Below are positions 54,719 to 62,735 of a DNA stretch of 64,000 nt, in pieces (position 1 is the stretch's first letter; each line of letters begins with the position of its first letter). Made by a program: the position numbers and the translations under genes. The notes beneath the pieces are model-generated. The model was not told the origin of the DNA and searched no databases. It was given only the letters and a program-made list of their open reading frames with translations. Source of the stretch: Mucilaginibacter sp. SMC90 (lineage in GTDB: Bacteria > Bacteroidota > Bacteroidia > Sphingobacteriales > Sphingobacteriaceae); assembly GCF_022811725.1 (NCBI RefSeq), contig NZ_CP094527.1, positions 4,650,001 to 4,714,000 of the forward strand, read 5' to 3'.

Positions 54719-54845
54719 AACCAACGGCAATTAAGTCTTAGCTATATGAGGGCTTCAGCCCAAATCCGCTTGCACAATTGGGCTAAAGCCAATACTTTTT
54801 CTGCCTTTTCCAACGTTGGTTAAAACCAACGGCAATGAACATTTT
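54719..54845. repeat. Right arm of the palindrome and adjoining REP-like hairpins
   Basis: 54719-54744 is the right palindrome arm. It is followed by GGGCTTCAGCCC (54750-54761), an imperfect hairpin around GGGCTAAAGCC (54777-54793) and GTTGGTTAAAACCAAC (54815-54830), which leads into GGCAATGAA. The core AACCAACGGCAAT thus occurs twice. This is a cluster of small stem-loops in the gap between convergent genes. Confidence 0.7.
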
Positions 54846-54878
54846 GTATTTTCAAACAGCTTCTAAAACATTTCAAAA

Positions 54879-56864
54879 TTAATTATAAAGCGGTATACCA
54901 TTAAGTTCGATACAATAATCGGTAATCCAGGTGCCGGCCACATCAACATATAATATATTGGGCTTATTATTTTTATTGATGATACCACTTGTTACCCATG
55001 AATTAATTTTAGATGGCAAGTATTTATTTCCAAATTGAGCAAGGTCAATAATACTTTGATTGTTCTTAACCACATTGGTTAACAGCATTATGCCATTTAA
55101 AACCGGGTTTACCTTTTCATCCTCAAAATCATTACAGATCAAAGCCGCTTCATCGCTGCTTTGGGTTAACTGCCAGTCAAGCCGTACCAGATCATTTTTG
55201 TTAGTTCCGTCTTTCAGCGATGTAAAAAACAAGTCTTCTCTTGCCAGCAGCTTATCTATTTGGTTTGTAGCTGCGTAAGCACGGCGAAAGTTTAGAAAAG
55301 TTTTACCCTCATCGGCCATGGAATTGGAGTCGATCAACTTTTCGCGGTTGGCATACCCCTCAAAAGTGACAATCACTTTACCTGCCAGTTCGTTGAGCTT
55401 AATATCACCTATATTTTCTTTTGACTGATTGTTAAAGATCTTATCTTTTCCAAGAACGCTGAAAATGGTATCAGCTACATGATCTGCCGAGGCTTCTTTG
55501 GGACAAAAATGGCTAAATGTTATTATGATAAATTCCTTTTTATGCCTGTTAAGGAATGTTTTGACAGAATCAAGAATATCCTTAAACTGTTCACCGTATC
55601 CGCCTCCCATGGCTTCGGCCATACAATCTGACGAGCTGTGTTTGGTATAAATGGCATTATTGAATGCTCCTACCCGCAAATCAAACATCCTGATACCGGC
55701 ATTTAATTGTTTCCCTATGTTTAGTTTTTGGGTTAGTGTATTACAGGGGTTGATGGAACTACTATGAATGCCACCAGTACCATTTAAGGCCGACATGCCG
55801 GCATCATGCGCGCCCGGAATAACAATATCCTTTAACGTAAGGTTACCCTTAGCCGGAAACAAGGTATCTTCCATCCAGCTCGCCGGGTTATAGTTGGTGA
55901 AATAGCTCAGGTAAAGTTTTTGATCCTCGCCCACAAAAGCCATGATAAACTTTTTGGCATCTACGTTACATATAGATACCGGGTAAGGGGTTTTAAAATA
56001 ATCGGGAAGCTTATAGCCATTTACCGGCTTATTCTGCTCATGTTCTGAAGCATAATAAATAAAATTATCTTTTTTATACCCTTTCCACATATAAAACAAA
56101 CGGGTAGTGTTAAAGGCATGATAAACCGCCGGGGCTACTTTGGTTTTTGATTTTTCTACAGCAATTCTTTTAGTCCAGGTTTTATCAGCGGCATTATAAT
56201 CGGCATAAAATATGCCGTCATCGTTGGTATAACAGATGCGGGGCCGGTTATCAGATAAGGTAACTATAAAGGGGTAGTCTGAGCTTCGTTTATCAGCTAT
56301 TGTTTCCAACACGGCAGGTTTAAACACGCCGTTTTCGTCTGCCTCAAGCAGTGCAACCATCATATCATTTTTATTATCAGCATGCGATGCGATCATTACC
56401 TTGCCACCAACCACTGTAGCTGTGATTCCAAGCTTTAACTTAGGCATGCCGCCAAAACTCACTGTATTGACTGTTTGCGTATTGAAAGTGGTATCACTGT
56501 TATTAATGAGATACTTTAACGAGCCATCGGTACCCAGCCAAAAGGCATAAATATGTTTATCGGTTACCCTGAGTACGGGAGCAAAAGCACTAACTTCAGT
56601 CCCTGCTGTAGCATCATGCTGCGAAAATTGAGTAGCGTATTGTTTACCAAGATAACATACATGGATAAGGCCCGTAGCCCCCGCCTCCTTCCAGGTGACA
56701 AAATATCGCCCTTTAAAATTGGTGATATCAATAGCCTTATCTGTACTGGCCGCAGGCAAAAAGTTTACAGGGGGGCTAAGACTTAAATTCTGCGCCCTTA
56801 ATGCGCCTAAATTTAAGAAGATCAACATACAGGCAGATAGAGAAACGATCCTGAAAAATTCCAT
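54879..56864 (-). CDS. Secreted PI-PLC X-domain protein with N-terminal propeller-like region
   Basis: The 661-aa protein has a signal peptide (ending LRAQ, about residue 25). Residues 40-330 form repeated beta segments (FYADYNAADKTWTKRI, RLFYMWKGYKKDN) like a sugar-lectin or sialidase-type propeller. The PI-PLC-like X domain begins near residue 345: LKDIVIPGAHDAGMSALNGTG with the first catalytic His, then IRMFDLRV and YTKHSSSD with the second His, and FIIITFSHF. It probably cleaves a phosphodiester in phosphatidylinositol or a glycolipid. Natural substrate unknown. Confidence 0.87.
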   Translation of the reverse strand: MEFFRIVSLSACMLIFLNLGALRAQNLSLSPPVNFLPAASTDKAIDITNFKGRYFVTWKEAGATGLIHVCYLGKQYATQFSQHDATAGTEVSAFAPVLRVTDKHIYAFWLGTDGSLKYLINNSDTTFNTQTVNTVSFGGMPKLKLGITATVVGGKVMIASHADNKNDMMVALLEADENGVFKPAVLETIADKRSSDYPFIVTLSDNRPRICYTNDDGIFYADYNAADKTWTKRIAVEKSKTKVAPAVYHAFNTTRLFYMWKGYKKDNFIYYASEHEQNKPVNGYKLPDYFKTPYPVSICNVDAKKFIMAFVGEDQKLYLSYFTNYNPASWMEDTLFPAKGNLTLKDIVIPGAHDAGMSALNGTGGIHSSSINPCNTLTQKLNIGKQLNAGIRMFDLRVGAFNNAIYTKHSSSDCMAEAMGGGYGEQFKDILDSVKTFLNRHKKEFIIITFSHFCPKEASADHVADTIFSVLGKDKIFNNQSKENIGDIKLNELAGKVIVTFEGYANREKLIDSNSMADEGKTFLNFRRAYAATNQIDKLLAREDLFFTSLKDGTNKNDLVRLDWQLTQSSDEAALICNDFEDEKVNPVLNGIMLLTNVVKNNQSIIDLAQFGNKYLPSKINSWVTSGIINKNNKPNILYVDVAGTWITDYCIELNGIPLYN

Positions 56865-56977
56865 AATGCATAGGTTGAAGTTAAGAAAGGCAGAATAAAG
56901 TTTTTTTTTAAATAAAAAACCTACTGATTATTAACTATTTAAGTGAATTTATGATATTTTTATATAAAAACGAACCT

Positions 56978-58420
56978 ATGACAAAAATCCTTACCACTTT
57001 TTTGTGCATTATCTTGTTTACGCAAGCTATTAAGGCCCAGGATGCCAACTATTGGTCATCAAGCTACAATCCTGCCGGTTTTTTAACTCCCGGCGCTGTA
57101 ATAGCGTTTAACCGCGACAGCGGGGTAATGTTTTTGAACCCGGCATTACTGGCATACAGCACAAAAAGCACAGCTTCTATCAACGCATCTATTTACCAAT
57201 ACGGACGTATTAATATAAAAAACGGTGCAGGTACCGGGCTCGATCTTAAATCAACATCGACAAGCATTATCCCCCAAATGATCTCGGCAACGATATCATT
57301 AAAAGGCAAACACCCTTTTACTATCGGGTATGCGCTAACCCACAACCCGGTGATAAGCTACCGGGTTAACCAGCAGCGCGATGCCACATTTAATGTGCTT
57401 GATAATTCCTACAGCCCCGGCAACGAATATTTTCTGGGCCAGTACAAAAATGTAAACAGTATCAATGAAACCGCGGGCATTATCAGCGGGGGCTTTAAGG
57501 CGTCAGACCATTTCGCCATTGGAATAAGTGCCGAAGGCCAGATCCGGAAACAGGATTATGATTACGACGTAAGTTCAAGAGCATTGTATAATACCAGTGG
57601 TTTCGAACTTCCGCCTTTTGCAAATGTACAGGAGTCTTACACTGCAGGCTACTACAACGTAGGGATCAGGTTTAAAGGCGGATTTGCCTATGATAACGAA
57701 AAACACCATTTAGGCTTAACTTTATCGTCTCCCCTGCTGCATGTGACAGGCAGCGGGAGTATATTAAGCGACTACCAAAACAGTGATTTAATTATGCCCC
57801 AGGAAAAAGACACTGTAAATTTACTGGCCAATTCAAGACAGCGCAGCCTCAAAGTTAATTACAAAATGCCCTTTAGCGTTGCATTTGGCTATGCCTATGA
57901 TTACAAAGGCGGCCAATTTTATATTGCGGCAGAGTATTTTGCCAGGGTTGGCGAATACAATATCATAACACCCAAAAATCAAAATTTTATAAAAGGAGTT
58001 GATAGCGGTGCCGATCTCCTGACTCCCGAGTTTTTGAAATTTAAAGATGCCCGTAAGTCGGTAACTAACTTTGGCATTGGTGCAAGCTATTTGCTTAAAC
58101 CCGATTTAATGGGATACTTATCGTTTCACACCGATTTTAATAATATCAGCAAGGCCCTGTATAGTATAGATGATTCGGGCTACAGGTCAAACACCGGCAA
58201 CTATAATATTTACCATTGCCAGGTAGGCACTAATGTAAAAAAGCGCAAGTTTAACCTGCGCACAGGCCTCCTGATTGCGTATGGCACAACCAACAAGTAT
58301 TTGCAAACTGTAAATTTTGATAATCCTAACGAAGCTAATTATTTAAATGGCGATCCCGGATATACCAAAGCCTCACAATTTTCGGTTGGGCTAATGCTGT
58401 CATACATTCACAATCTGTAG
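56978..58420 (+). CDS. Outer-membrane beta-barrel protein (OmpP1/FadL-like appearance)
   Basis: From ATG 56978 (MTKILTTFLCIILF) the product is 480 aa with a clean signal peptide ending IKAQ; an upstream ATG at 56951 would add nine residues before it. The mature protein alternates beta strands with Asn/Tyr-rich loops: the ANYWSSSYNPAGFLTPGAVIAFNRDSGVMFLNPA opening and repeated GYAL, GIS, GIRF, GVGASY-like strands, with a C-terminal hydrophobic strand (FSVGLMLSYIHNL). It probably forms a pore or transport barrel. It ends 4 bases from the convergent channel gene. Confidence 0.75.
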   Translation: MTKILTTFLCIILFTQAIKAQDANYWSSSYNPAGFLTPGAVIAFNRDSGVMFLNPALLAYSTKSTASINASIYQYGRINIKNGAGTGLDLKSTSTSIIPQMISATISLKGKHPFTIGYALTHNPVISYRVNQQRDATFNVLDNSYSPGNEYFLGQYKNVNSINETAGIISGGFKASDHFAIGISAEGQIRKQDYDYDVSSRALYNTSGFELPPFANVQESYTAGYYNVGIRFKGGFAYDNEKHHLGLTLSSPLLHVTGSGSILSDYQNSDLIMPQEKDTVNLLANSRQRSLKVNYKMPFSVAFGYAYDYKGGQFYIAAEYFARVGEYNIITPKNQNFIKGVDSGADLLTPEFLKFKDARKSVTNFGIGASYLLKPDLMGYLSFHTDFNNISKALYSIDDSGYRSNTGNYNIYHCQVGTNVKKRKFNLRTGLLIAYGTTNKYLQTVNFDNPNEANYLNGDPGYTKASQFSVGLMLSYIHNL

Positions 58421-58424
58421 TTAA

Positions 58425-59009
58425 TTATTCAGCGTCGAGGAGGCGTTCAAAGCGCTTATCGGGTATAAACCAGGTTGTTGCCACTATTACATAAATCACA
58501 ACACTGATAGTTGGGTTTAGCCAGGTGCATGCAATAGCAACAGCGTACAGTATTACAGAAACCTTTCCTTTAAAATCGCTGCCGAAAGCCTGTGCTAATA
58601 AGGAGTCTTCACCATGATGGCTGATAAGGGTTAGCGCTAAAATACGATAGGCTATCCCATTCATGATCAATACCACTCCGTAAAAAAACACAGGCCATTG
58701 GGTCAAATGGTTTTCACCCATCCAGGTGGTTACAAAAGGGATGAGTGACAACCAAAACAACAAGTGCAAATTGGCCCACAATATTTTTCCATTTACAGAG
58801 CGTACCGCCTGCATGGTATGGTGATGATTATTCCAGTAAATACCTACATATACAAAACTGAGCAGGTAACTTAAAAAAACAGGGATAAGCGGTTTTAAAG
58901 CCTCTAAATTTTCCTCATGCGGAACCTTCAATTCTAAAACCATAATAGTGATAATGATGGCTATTACGCCATCACTAAACGCTTCCAATCTGCCTTTACC
59001 TAATGCCAT
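58425..59009 (-). CDS. TMEM175-family (DUF1211) potassium channel-like protein
   Basis: The 194-aa protein has about six hydrophobic segments. It begins GKGRLEAFSDGVIAIIITIMVLELKVP, whose RxxxFSDG motif defines the TMEM175/DUF1211 family of K+ channels, present as one repeat in bacteria that assemble as tetramers. It lies 15 bases downstream of the GH88 gene on the same strand, possibly co-transcribed by position only. Confidence 0.93.
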   Translation of the reverse strand: MALGKGRLEAFSDGVIAIIITIMVLELKVPHEENLEALKPLIPVFLSYLLSFVYVGIYWNNHHHTMQAVRSVNGKILWANLHLLFWLSLIPFVTTWMGENHLTQWPVFFYGVVLIMNGIAYRILALTLISHHGEDSLLAQAFGSDFKGKVSVILYAVAIACTWLNPTISVVIYVIVATTWFIPDKRFERLLDAE

Positions 59010-59024
59010 GTGCTAAATATAACA

Positions 59025-60233
59025 TTATTTGGCAAAAGCCTTATAACGCTGCATAGCTTCAACAAAGTAATAATCGGCATAGGTTAATGGCACATCAACT
59101 TCGGTACCTGCCGGGAAATGGCCAACGCTATGTTTCAAAATAAACCCACCATTGGTATTCAAATCAGCTTTATATTGGGGTGCAGATAAATTTTTAATAA
59201 TGGTTTGAGCTGTATTGAAATATTCCTGTCCGGTCTTTTTATCAACGTACCGGCAAAGCTCGAACAGGGCCGAAGCCATAACCGAAGCAGCCGAAGCATC
59301 GCGCAAAGCATTTGGGATATTTGACGCATTATAATCCCAATAAGGTATTTTATCGGCAGGCAGGTTTGGATTGGTCAATATAAAATGAGCTATGTTTTTT
59401 GCTTCTTCAAGATATTTTGGATCTTTTGTTTCGCGGTACATTACCGTGTAGCCATATAAACCCCATGATTGTCCCCTTGCCCATGCAGACTCATTTGCAA
59501 AGCCCTGTGCGGTTTTCTTTTCTTTCACTGCACCGGTTTGCTCATCGTAATTAATTACGTGATATGAGCTAAAATCGGGGCGAAAGTGATTTTTCATAGT
59601 GGTATTTGCATGCGTAACCGCTATTTTGTAAAAGCTGGAATCGCCGGTTACTTTTGTTGCATAAAACAGTAGTTCCAGGTTCATCATATTATCAATGATA
59701 ACGATGTAGTCATTTGCTTTTGAATTCCATGAACGGATGCAACCAACAGTTGGGTTAAACCTGGTTGACAATGATTTGGCGCTGTTAACCAGAATCTCTT
59801 TATACCCGGCTTTTGGCTCAATACTGTTTGCTGTGCCGAAGCTACAGTACATCATAAAACCAAGGTCATGCGTTCCTTTATTGTACTGCTCTTTTTCAAG
59901 CCCTTTCAAATTTTTATTAGCCTCGTCAAGCAAAACAGCATCTTTAGTTTGCCGATATATATTTAACAACGTACCTGAATAAAAGCCGCTGCACCACCAG
60001 CTGCTATTACTTGTTTCAAACTTATCAGTGGTAGGGTGATATGTTTTCGGAAACTGGTCCGGGCCAAACTGTTTAGCCATGTATTTATATTGGACATCGG
60101 CGTCAGCAAAGTTTTTGTTGATGGCTACCAATATATCCTTTTGGGGCTTGAAGCTATTCTGCGAAAATGAATTGAGGCCAAGCGCTAATAAACATGCCGT
60201 AACTGTCGATTTGTAAAGGTATTTAAGTTTCAT
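59025..60233 (-). CDS. GH88 unsaturated glucuronyl hydrolase
   Basis: The 402-aa protein has a signal peptide (to about residue 25, LNSFSQ). The (alpha/alpha)6 barrel contains THDLGF (D123) and VIIDNMMNLELLF (D181), matching the two catalytic Asp residues of GH88, and SAWARGQSWGLYGYT. The enzyme adds water to the 4,5-double bond of unsaturated uronides left by polysaccharide lyases. No lyase or SusCD is adjacent, so it may serve a distant locus for glycosaminoglycans, ulvan or gellan-like glycans. Confidence 0.93.
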   Translation of the reverse strand: MKLKYLYKSTVTACLLALGLNSFSQNSFKPQKDILVAINKNFADADVQYKYMAKQFGPDQFPKTYHPTTDKFETSNSSWWCSGFYSGTLLNIYRQTKDAVLLDEANKNLKGLEKEQYNKGTHDLGFMMYCSFGTANSIEPKAGYKEILVNSAKSLSTRFNPTVGCIRSWNSKANDYIVIIDNMMNLELLFYATKVTGDSSFYKIAVTHANTTMKNHFRPDFSSYHVINYDEQTGAVKEKKTAQGFANESAWARGQSWGLYGYTVMYRETKDPKYLEEAKNIAHFILTNPNLPADKIPYWDYNASNIPNALRDASAASVMASALFELCRYVDKKTGQEYFNTAQTIIKNLSAPQYKADLNTNGGFILKHSVGHFPAGTEVDVPLTYADYYFVEAMQRYKAFAK

Positions 60234-60344
60234 AGACTATATAACTGGTTGAAGTGCTTATGCAGGGCACAATTTTATTTATAAAAGTGCAGATTTTGCA
60301 CGCACAAAAACAAGCGCCAACCAGGCATTTAGCTATATTTTTCT

Positions 60345-60360
60345 ACTACATCGATGTAGT
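60345..60360. promoter_or_regulatory. 16-bp perfect palindrome upstream of GH88
   Basis: ACTACATCGATGTAGT lies about 110 bases upstream of the GH88 start codon. Length and symmetry suit a dimeric repressor site. No other copy was noticed in the window. Confidence 0.4.
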
Positions 60361-60442
60361 GAGGCTCAAATTTAGCGCCACCTACCCCATCCAAAGCAGG
60401 AGACTGCTTTGGAAAGCTTCAGTGGTTTTGTATTTACGTCCT

Positions 60443-61279
60443 TTACTTCATCAAAAACCCCATCACCATAGTTTCCATTAATGCCGGCTGCCTGTAAAAA
60501 ATAATATGGTCAGAATTTGGAATGATAGCCAATTGTGCCAATGGCAGTAGTTTGTAAATACTTACAAAGCTTTCAACAGAATTATAACGGTCACGATCAC
60601 CAGCGGCAACGAGAACCGGGCATTTAATGTTTTTTAGCTGTTCGGGAGTTACGGTAGTTTGGCTGATCCAGGCATGTTTCAGCAGCTCTACAAATTCGCC
60701 CCACCGTTCAGGCTCGGGCATAAGTTTTTTGCGCTCCCGTACAAAATCAGGAATATCACGTTCAAGTGAAGCGCCCGATAGTTGTTTTAGTTCATCCATT
60801 TCGCCTGGCCGGTAGCTTGCAGCTGAAGTGCTGCCGCCTGCAAATACCAATTTCTTCACCATATCGGGGTGTCGAATGGTAAGATCAAGGGCTGTCACCG
60901 CGCCATCACTGAAACCAATGAGTGCAACACTATCTTTAGTAACCTGCCGGATCACGGCGTAAGCATCATCCGACATCAGCTCATACGTATATGGCTTATG
61001 CCCTATTTCTGATTTTGTATGCCCGCGCGTTGCAATAGCTATCACCATAAAGTTTTTGCTCAGCACCGGGATCAGGTTTTCATATTCCGAAATTTCACCA
61101 TAAAGCCCGCCGTGTAATAATACCAATGGTTTTCCTGTTCCGTAGGTTTCATAGTAAATGCGCGTTCCATCTTTCACTTTCACATAATTACCGGCAGCAG
61201 GATTGTTACCATAAGGAACATTTTGCGCCCTGACTGTAGCGGATGCAAAAAGCACCAGCATCATTAAAATCTTTTTCAT
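60443..61279 (-). CDS. Secreted alpha/beta hydrolase
   Basis: From ATG 61279 (MKKILMMLVLFASATVRAQ) the product is 278 aa with a signal peptide; 28 further upstream codons are open but overlap the neighbouring gene. The hydrolase core shows LVLLHGGLYG (oxyanion hole), IGFSDGAVTALDL (nucleophile Ser in GFSDG), AAGDRDRYNSVE (acid) and NSDHIIFYRQP (catalytic His). It follows the jelly-roll genes by 7 bases, so it is the third gene of that unit. Substrate unknown. Confidence 0.9.
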   Translation of the reverse strand: MKKILMMLVLFASATVRAQNVPYGNNPAAGNYVKVKDGTRIYYETYGTGKPLVLLHGGLYGEISEYENLIPVLSKNFMVIAIATRGHTKSEIGHKPYTYELMSDDAYAVIRQVTKDSVALIGFSDGAVTALDLTIRHPDMVKKLVFAGGSTSAASYRPGEMDELKQLSGASLERDIPDFVRERKKLMPEPERWGEFVELLKHAWISQTTVTPEQLKNIKCPVLVAAGDRDRYNSVESFVSIYKLLPLAQLAIIPNSDHIIFYRQPALMETMVMGFLMK

Positions 61280-61286
61280 AAAAGCA

Positions 61287-61934
61287 TCAGTTAAAAGCTT
61301 TAACAACAAGGTTTTTGTAGGCTGCCCCGGGGCAGTTACCAAGCCAATACCCCACCGCTCCACTTTTTAATGAAGGATCAAGCCCGGCATAAACCATTGA
61401 CGGTTTGGCTGCATTATCTACATAAACTTCCATTTTACTGCCTTGTACCACAACTTTGATATGGAACCATTTACTTTGCGGAAGTATAGCTTTGGCCTGA
61501 TATTTTGTCGACTCATAATCCCACCAGTTAAATTCGGCCTTTTTTTCGGGCATGTATTGAATGGCATTAATAGTGCCGGATGATCCAGGCCTGAAATACA
61601 CTGTTTCATAATGATGGGCATCACGGATACGAAAAGCCAGGCCCACAAACCCTCCTTTAGGTGTCATATCGGCTACATCCATTTCGATAATGCCATCCTT
61701 AAAATTTATGCCGGGCTTGTATGCCAGGCTTGCTGACTTGTAATTTTGAATTTTCCGCTTGATAAGTAACGCTTTTGTTCCTCCAAAACTTCCCAGTTCA
61801 TAATCGAGGGTATCATTTTTAGGGATGATCCATTGTTTAGGGTTTACAACTGAAAGATTGTACAACCTGTATTGTTGCTGCGCATAAGTTTTTATAGCCG
61901 CAACCAGCAATAACATTAAGATGAAATTTTTCAT
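61287..61934 (-). CDS. Secreted ConA/LamG-like jelly-roll protein (copy 2 of tandem)
   Basis: From ATG 61934 (MKNFILMLLLVAAIKTYAQ) it has 215 aa with a signal peptide. The mature part is a concanavalin-like beta-sandwich: GGFVGLAFRIRDAHHYETVYFRPG, WFHIKVVVQGSKMEVYVDNAAKPSMV, SGAVGYWLGNCPGAAYKNLVV. This strand pattern is shared with DUF1080/LamG domains, but no catalytic residues are obvious. It is a paralogue of the next gene upstream (16 bases away). Probably binds or cleaves a carbohydrate. Confidence 0.8.
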   Translation of the reverse strand: MKNFILMLLLVAAIKTYAQQQYRLYNLSVVNPKQWIIPKNDTLDYELGSFGGTKALLIKRKIQNYKSASLAYKPGINFKDGIIEMDVADMTPKGGFVGLAFRIRDAHHYETVYFRPGSSGTINAIQYMPEKKAEFNWWDYESTKYQAKAILPQSKWFHIKVVVQGSKMEVYVDNAAKPSMVYAGLDPSLKSGAVGYWLGNCPGAAYKNLVVKAFN

Positions 61935-61950
61935 GATAACGGGTTTATAA

Positions 61951-62601
61951 TTATTGGGAGATGACAAGGTTTGCAAAATCGCCAGGCAAGCCTGATGACC
62001 AAAGGCCAATGAGCCCGCTACGGCGGTTATTCAATTTCTTAACCGTAAGCGATGGCTTAACCGAATGATCCACATATACAACTATATTGTTGGCATTTAT
62101 GACAATACGGGCGTGAAACCAGGCAGTTGCCTCAGGAAATGGGTTCACCGCGTTTTCATAAACCAGAGGGTGTTCCTTGCGGAGCTTATCCCAGGGAAAA
62201 TCAGGTTCGCTGATGTATTGCACCGTATGCTTGCGCCGCAAAGTATCATCTGATTGAAAATTAAAAGGACGAAAATAGATAACATCATTAGTTGTAGTAT
62301 CTATACCATGAAAGGCTATGCCTAAAAAACTCTGTTGAAAAACATCTCTTCCGCGCAGGTCGATATCAACCGTACCTGTTTTAAAATCCACATTTTTAAG
62401 CCACAGAATACCATCTGAGGTAAGTCCCTTTTTACTGCCATCGGTAACTTCGGTAACAGTTTGGCGGGGATATGCTTTTATCAGTTTATTTCCCTTAAGC
62501 AGGCTGTTAATATCGTATGTAACTTTTTTCTGTTGGCTGTAACAAAAATTACTCCCAAGCGTCATGCTTAACAGGGCAATCAATAAAATCTTGTTGTTCA
62601 T
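61951..62601 (-). CDS. Secreted ConA/LamG-like jelly-roll protein (copy 1 of tandem)
   Basis: From ATG 62601 (MNNKILLIALLSMTLG) it has 216 aa with a signal peptide ending NFCYSQ. The fold markers match the downstream paralogue: SFLGIAFHGIDTTTNDVIYFRPF, WFHARIVINANNIVVYVDHSVKPSL, SGLIGLWSSGLPGDFANLVIS. It is first in a three-gene unit with the second jelly-roll gene and an alpha/beta hydrolase, transcribed away from the large HTH-TM-PKD gene. Confidence 0.8.
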   Translation of the reverse strand: MNNKILLIALLSMTLGSNFCYSQQKKVTYDINSLLKGNKLIKAYPRQTVTEVTDGSKKGLTSDGILWLKNVDFKTGTVDIDLRGRDVFQQSFLGIAFHGIDTTTNDVIYFRPFNFQSDDTLRRKHTVQYISEPDFPWDKLRKEHPLVYENAVNPFPEATAWFHARIVINANNIVVYVDHSVKPSLTVKKLNNRRSGLIGLWSSGLPGDFANLVISQ

Positions 62602-62664
62602 GGGTTTTAATTTAACTTTAATCAAAACTTGCAAATTGCCTTTATAATAAAGCACAAGGGGCAT

Positions 62665-62691
62665 TTCAAGTTAAGTTCAAGTTTGTTCAAA
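62665..62691. promoter_or_regulatory. Three phased TTCAA(G) repeats in a divergent promoter region
   Basis: TTCAAG at 62665 and 62676 and TTCAAA at 62686 are spaced 11 and 10 bases apart, about one helical turn each. They lie between the jelly-roll operon and the divergent HTH-TM gene, where a regulator would bind one face of the DNA. Confidence 0.45.
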
Positions 62692-62735
62692 GTATTTTAA
62701 GGATCTTTTAAAACCACATTATTACCTGTATACCA

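Noticed and set aside
60391..60412. Terminator after the alpha/beta hydrolase gene
   Set aside because: A 9-bp stem with a GAGA loop is present, but no T-run follows in the minus direction, so it is not called as a terminator.
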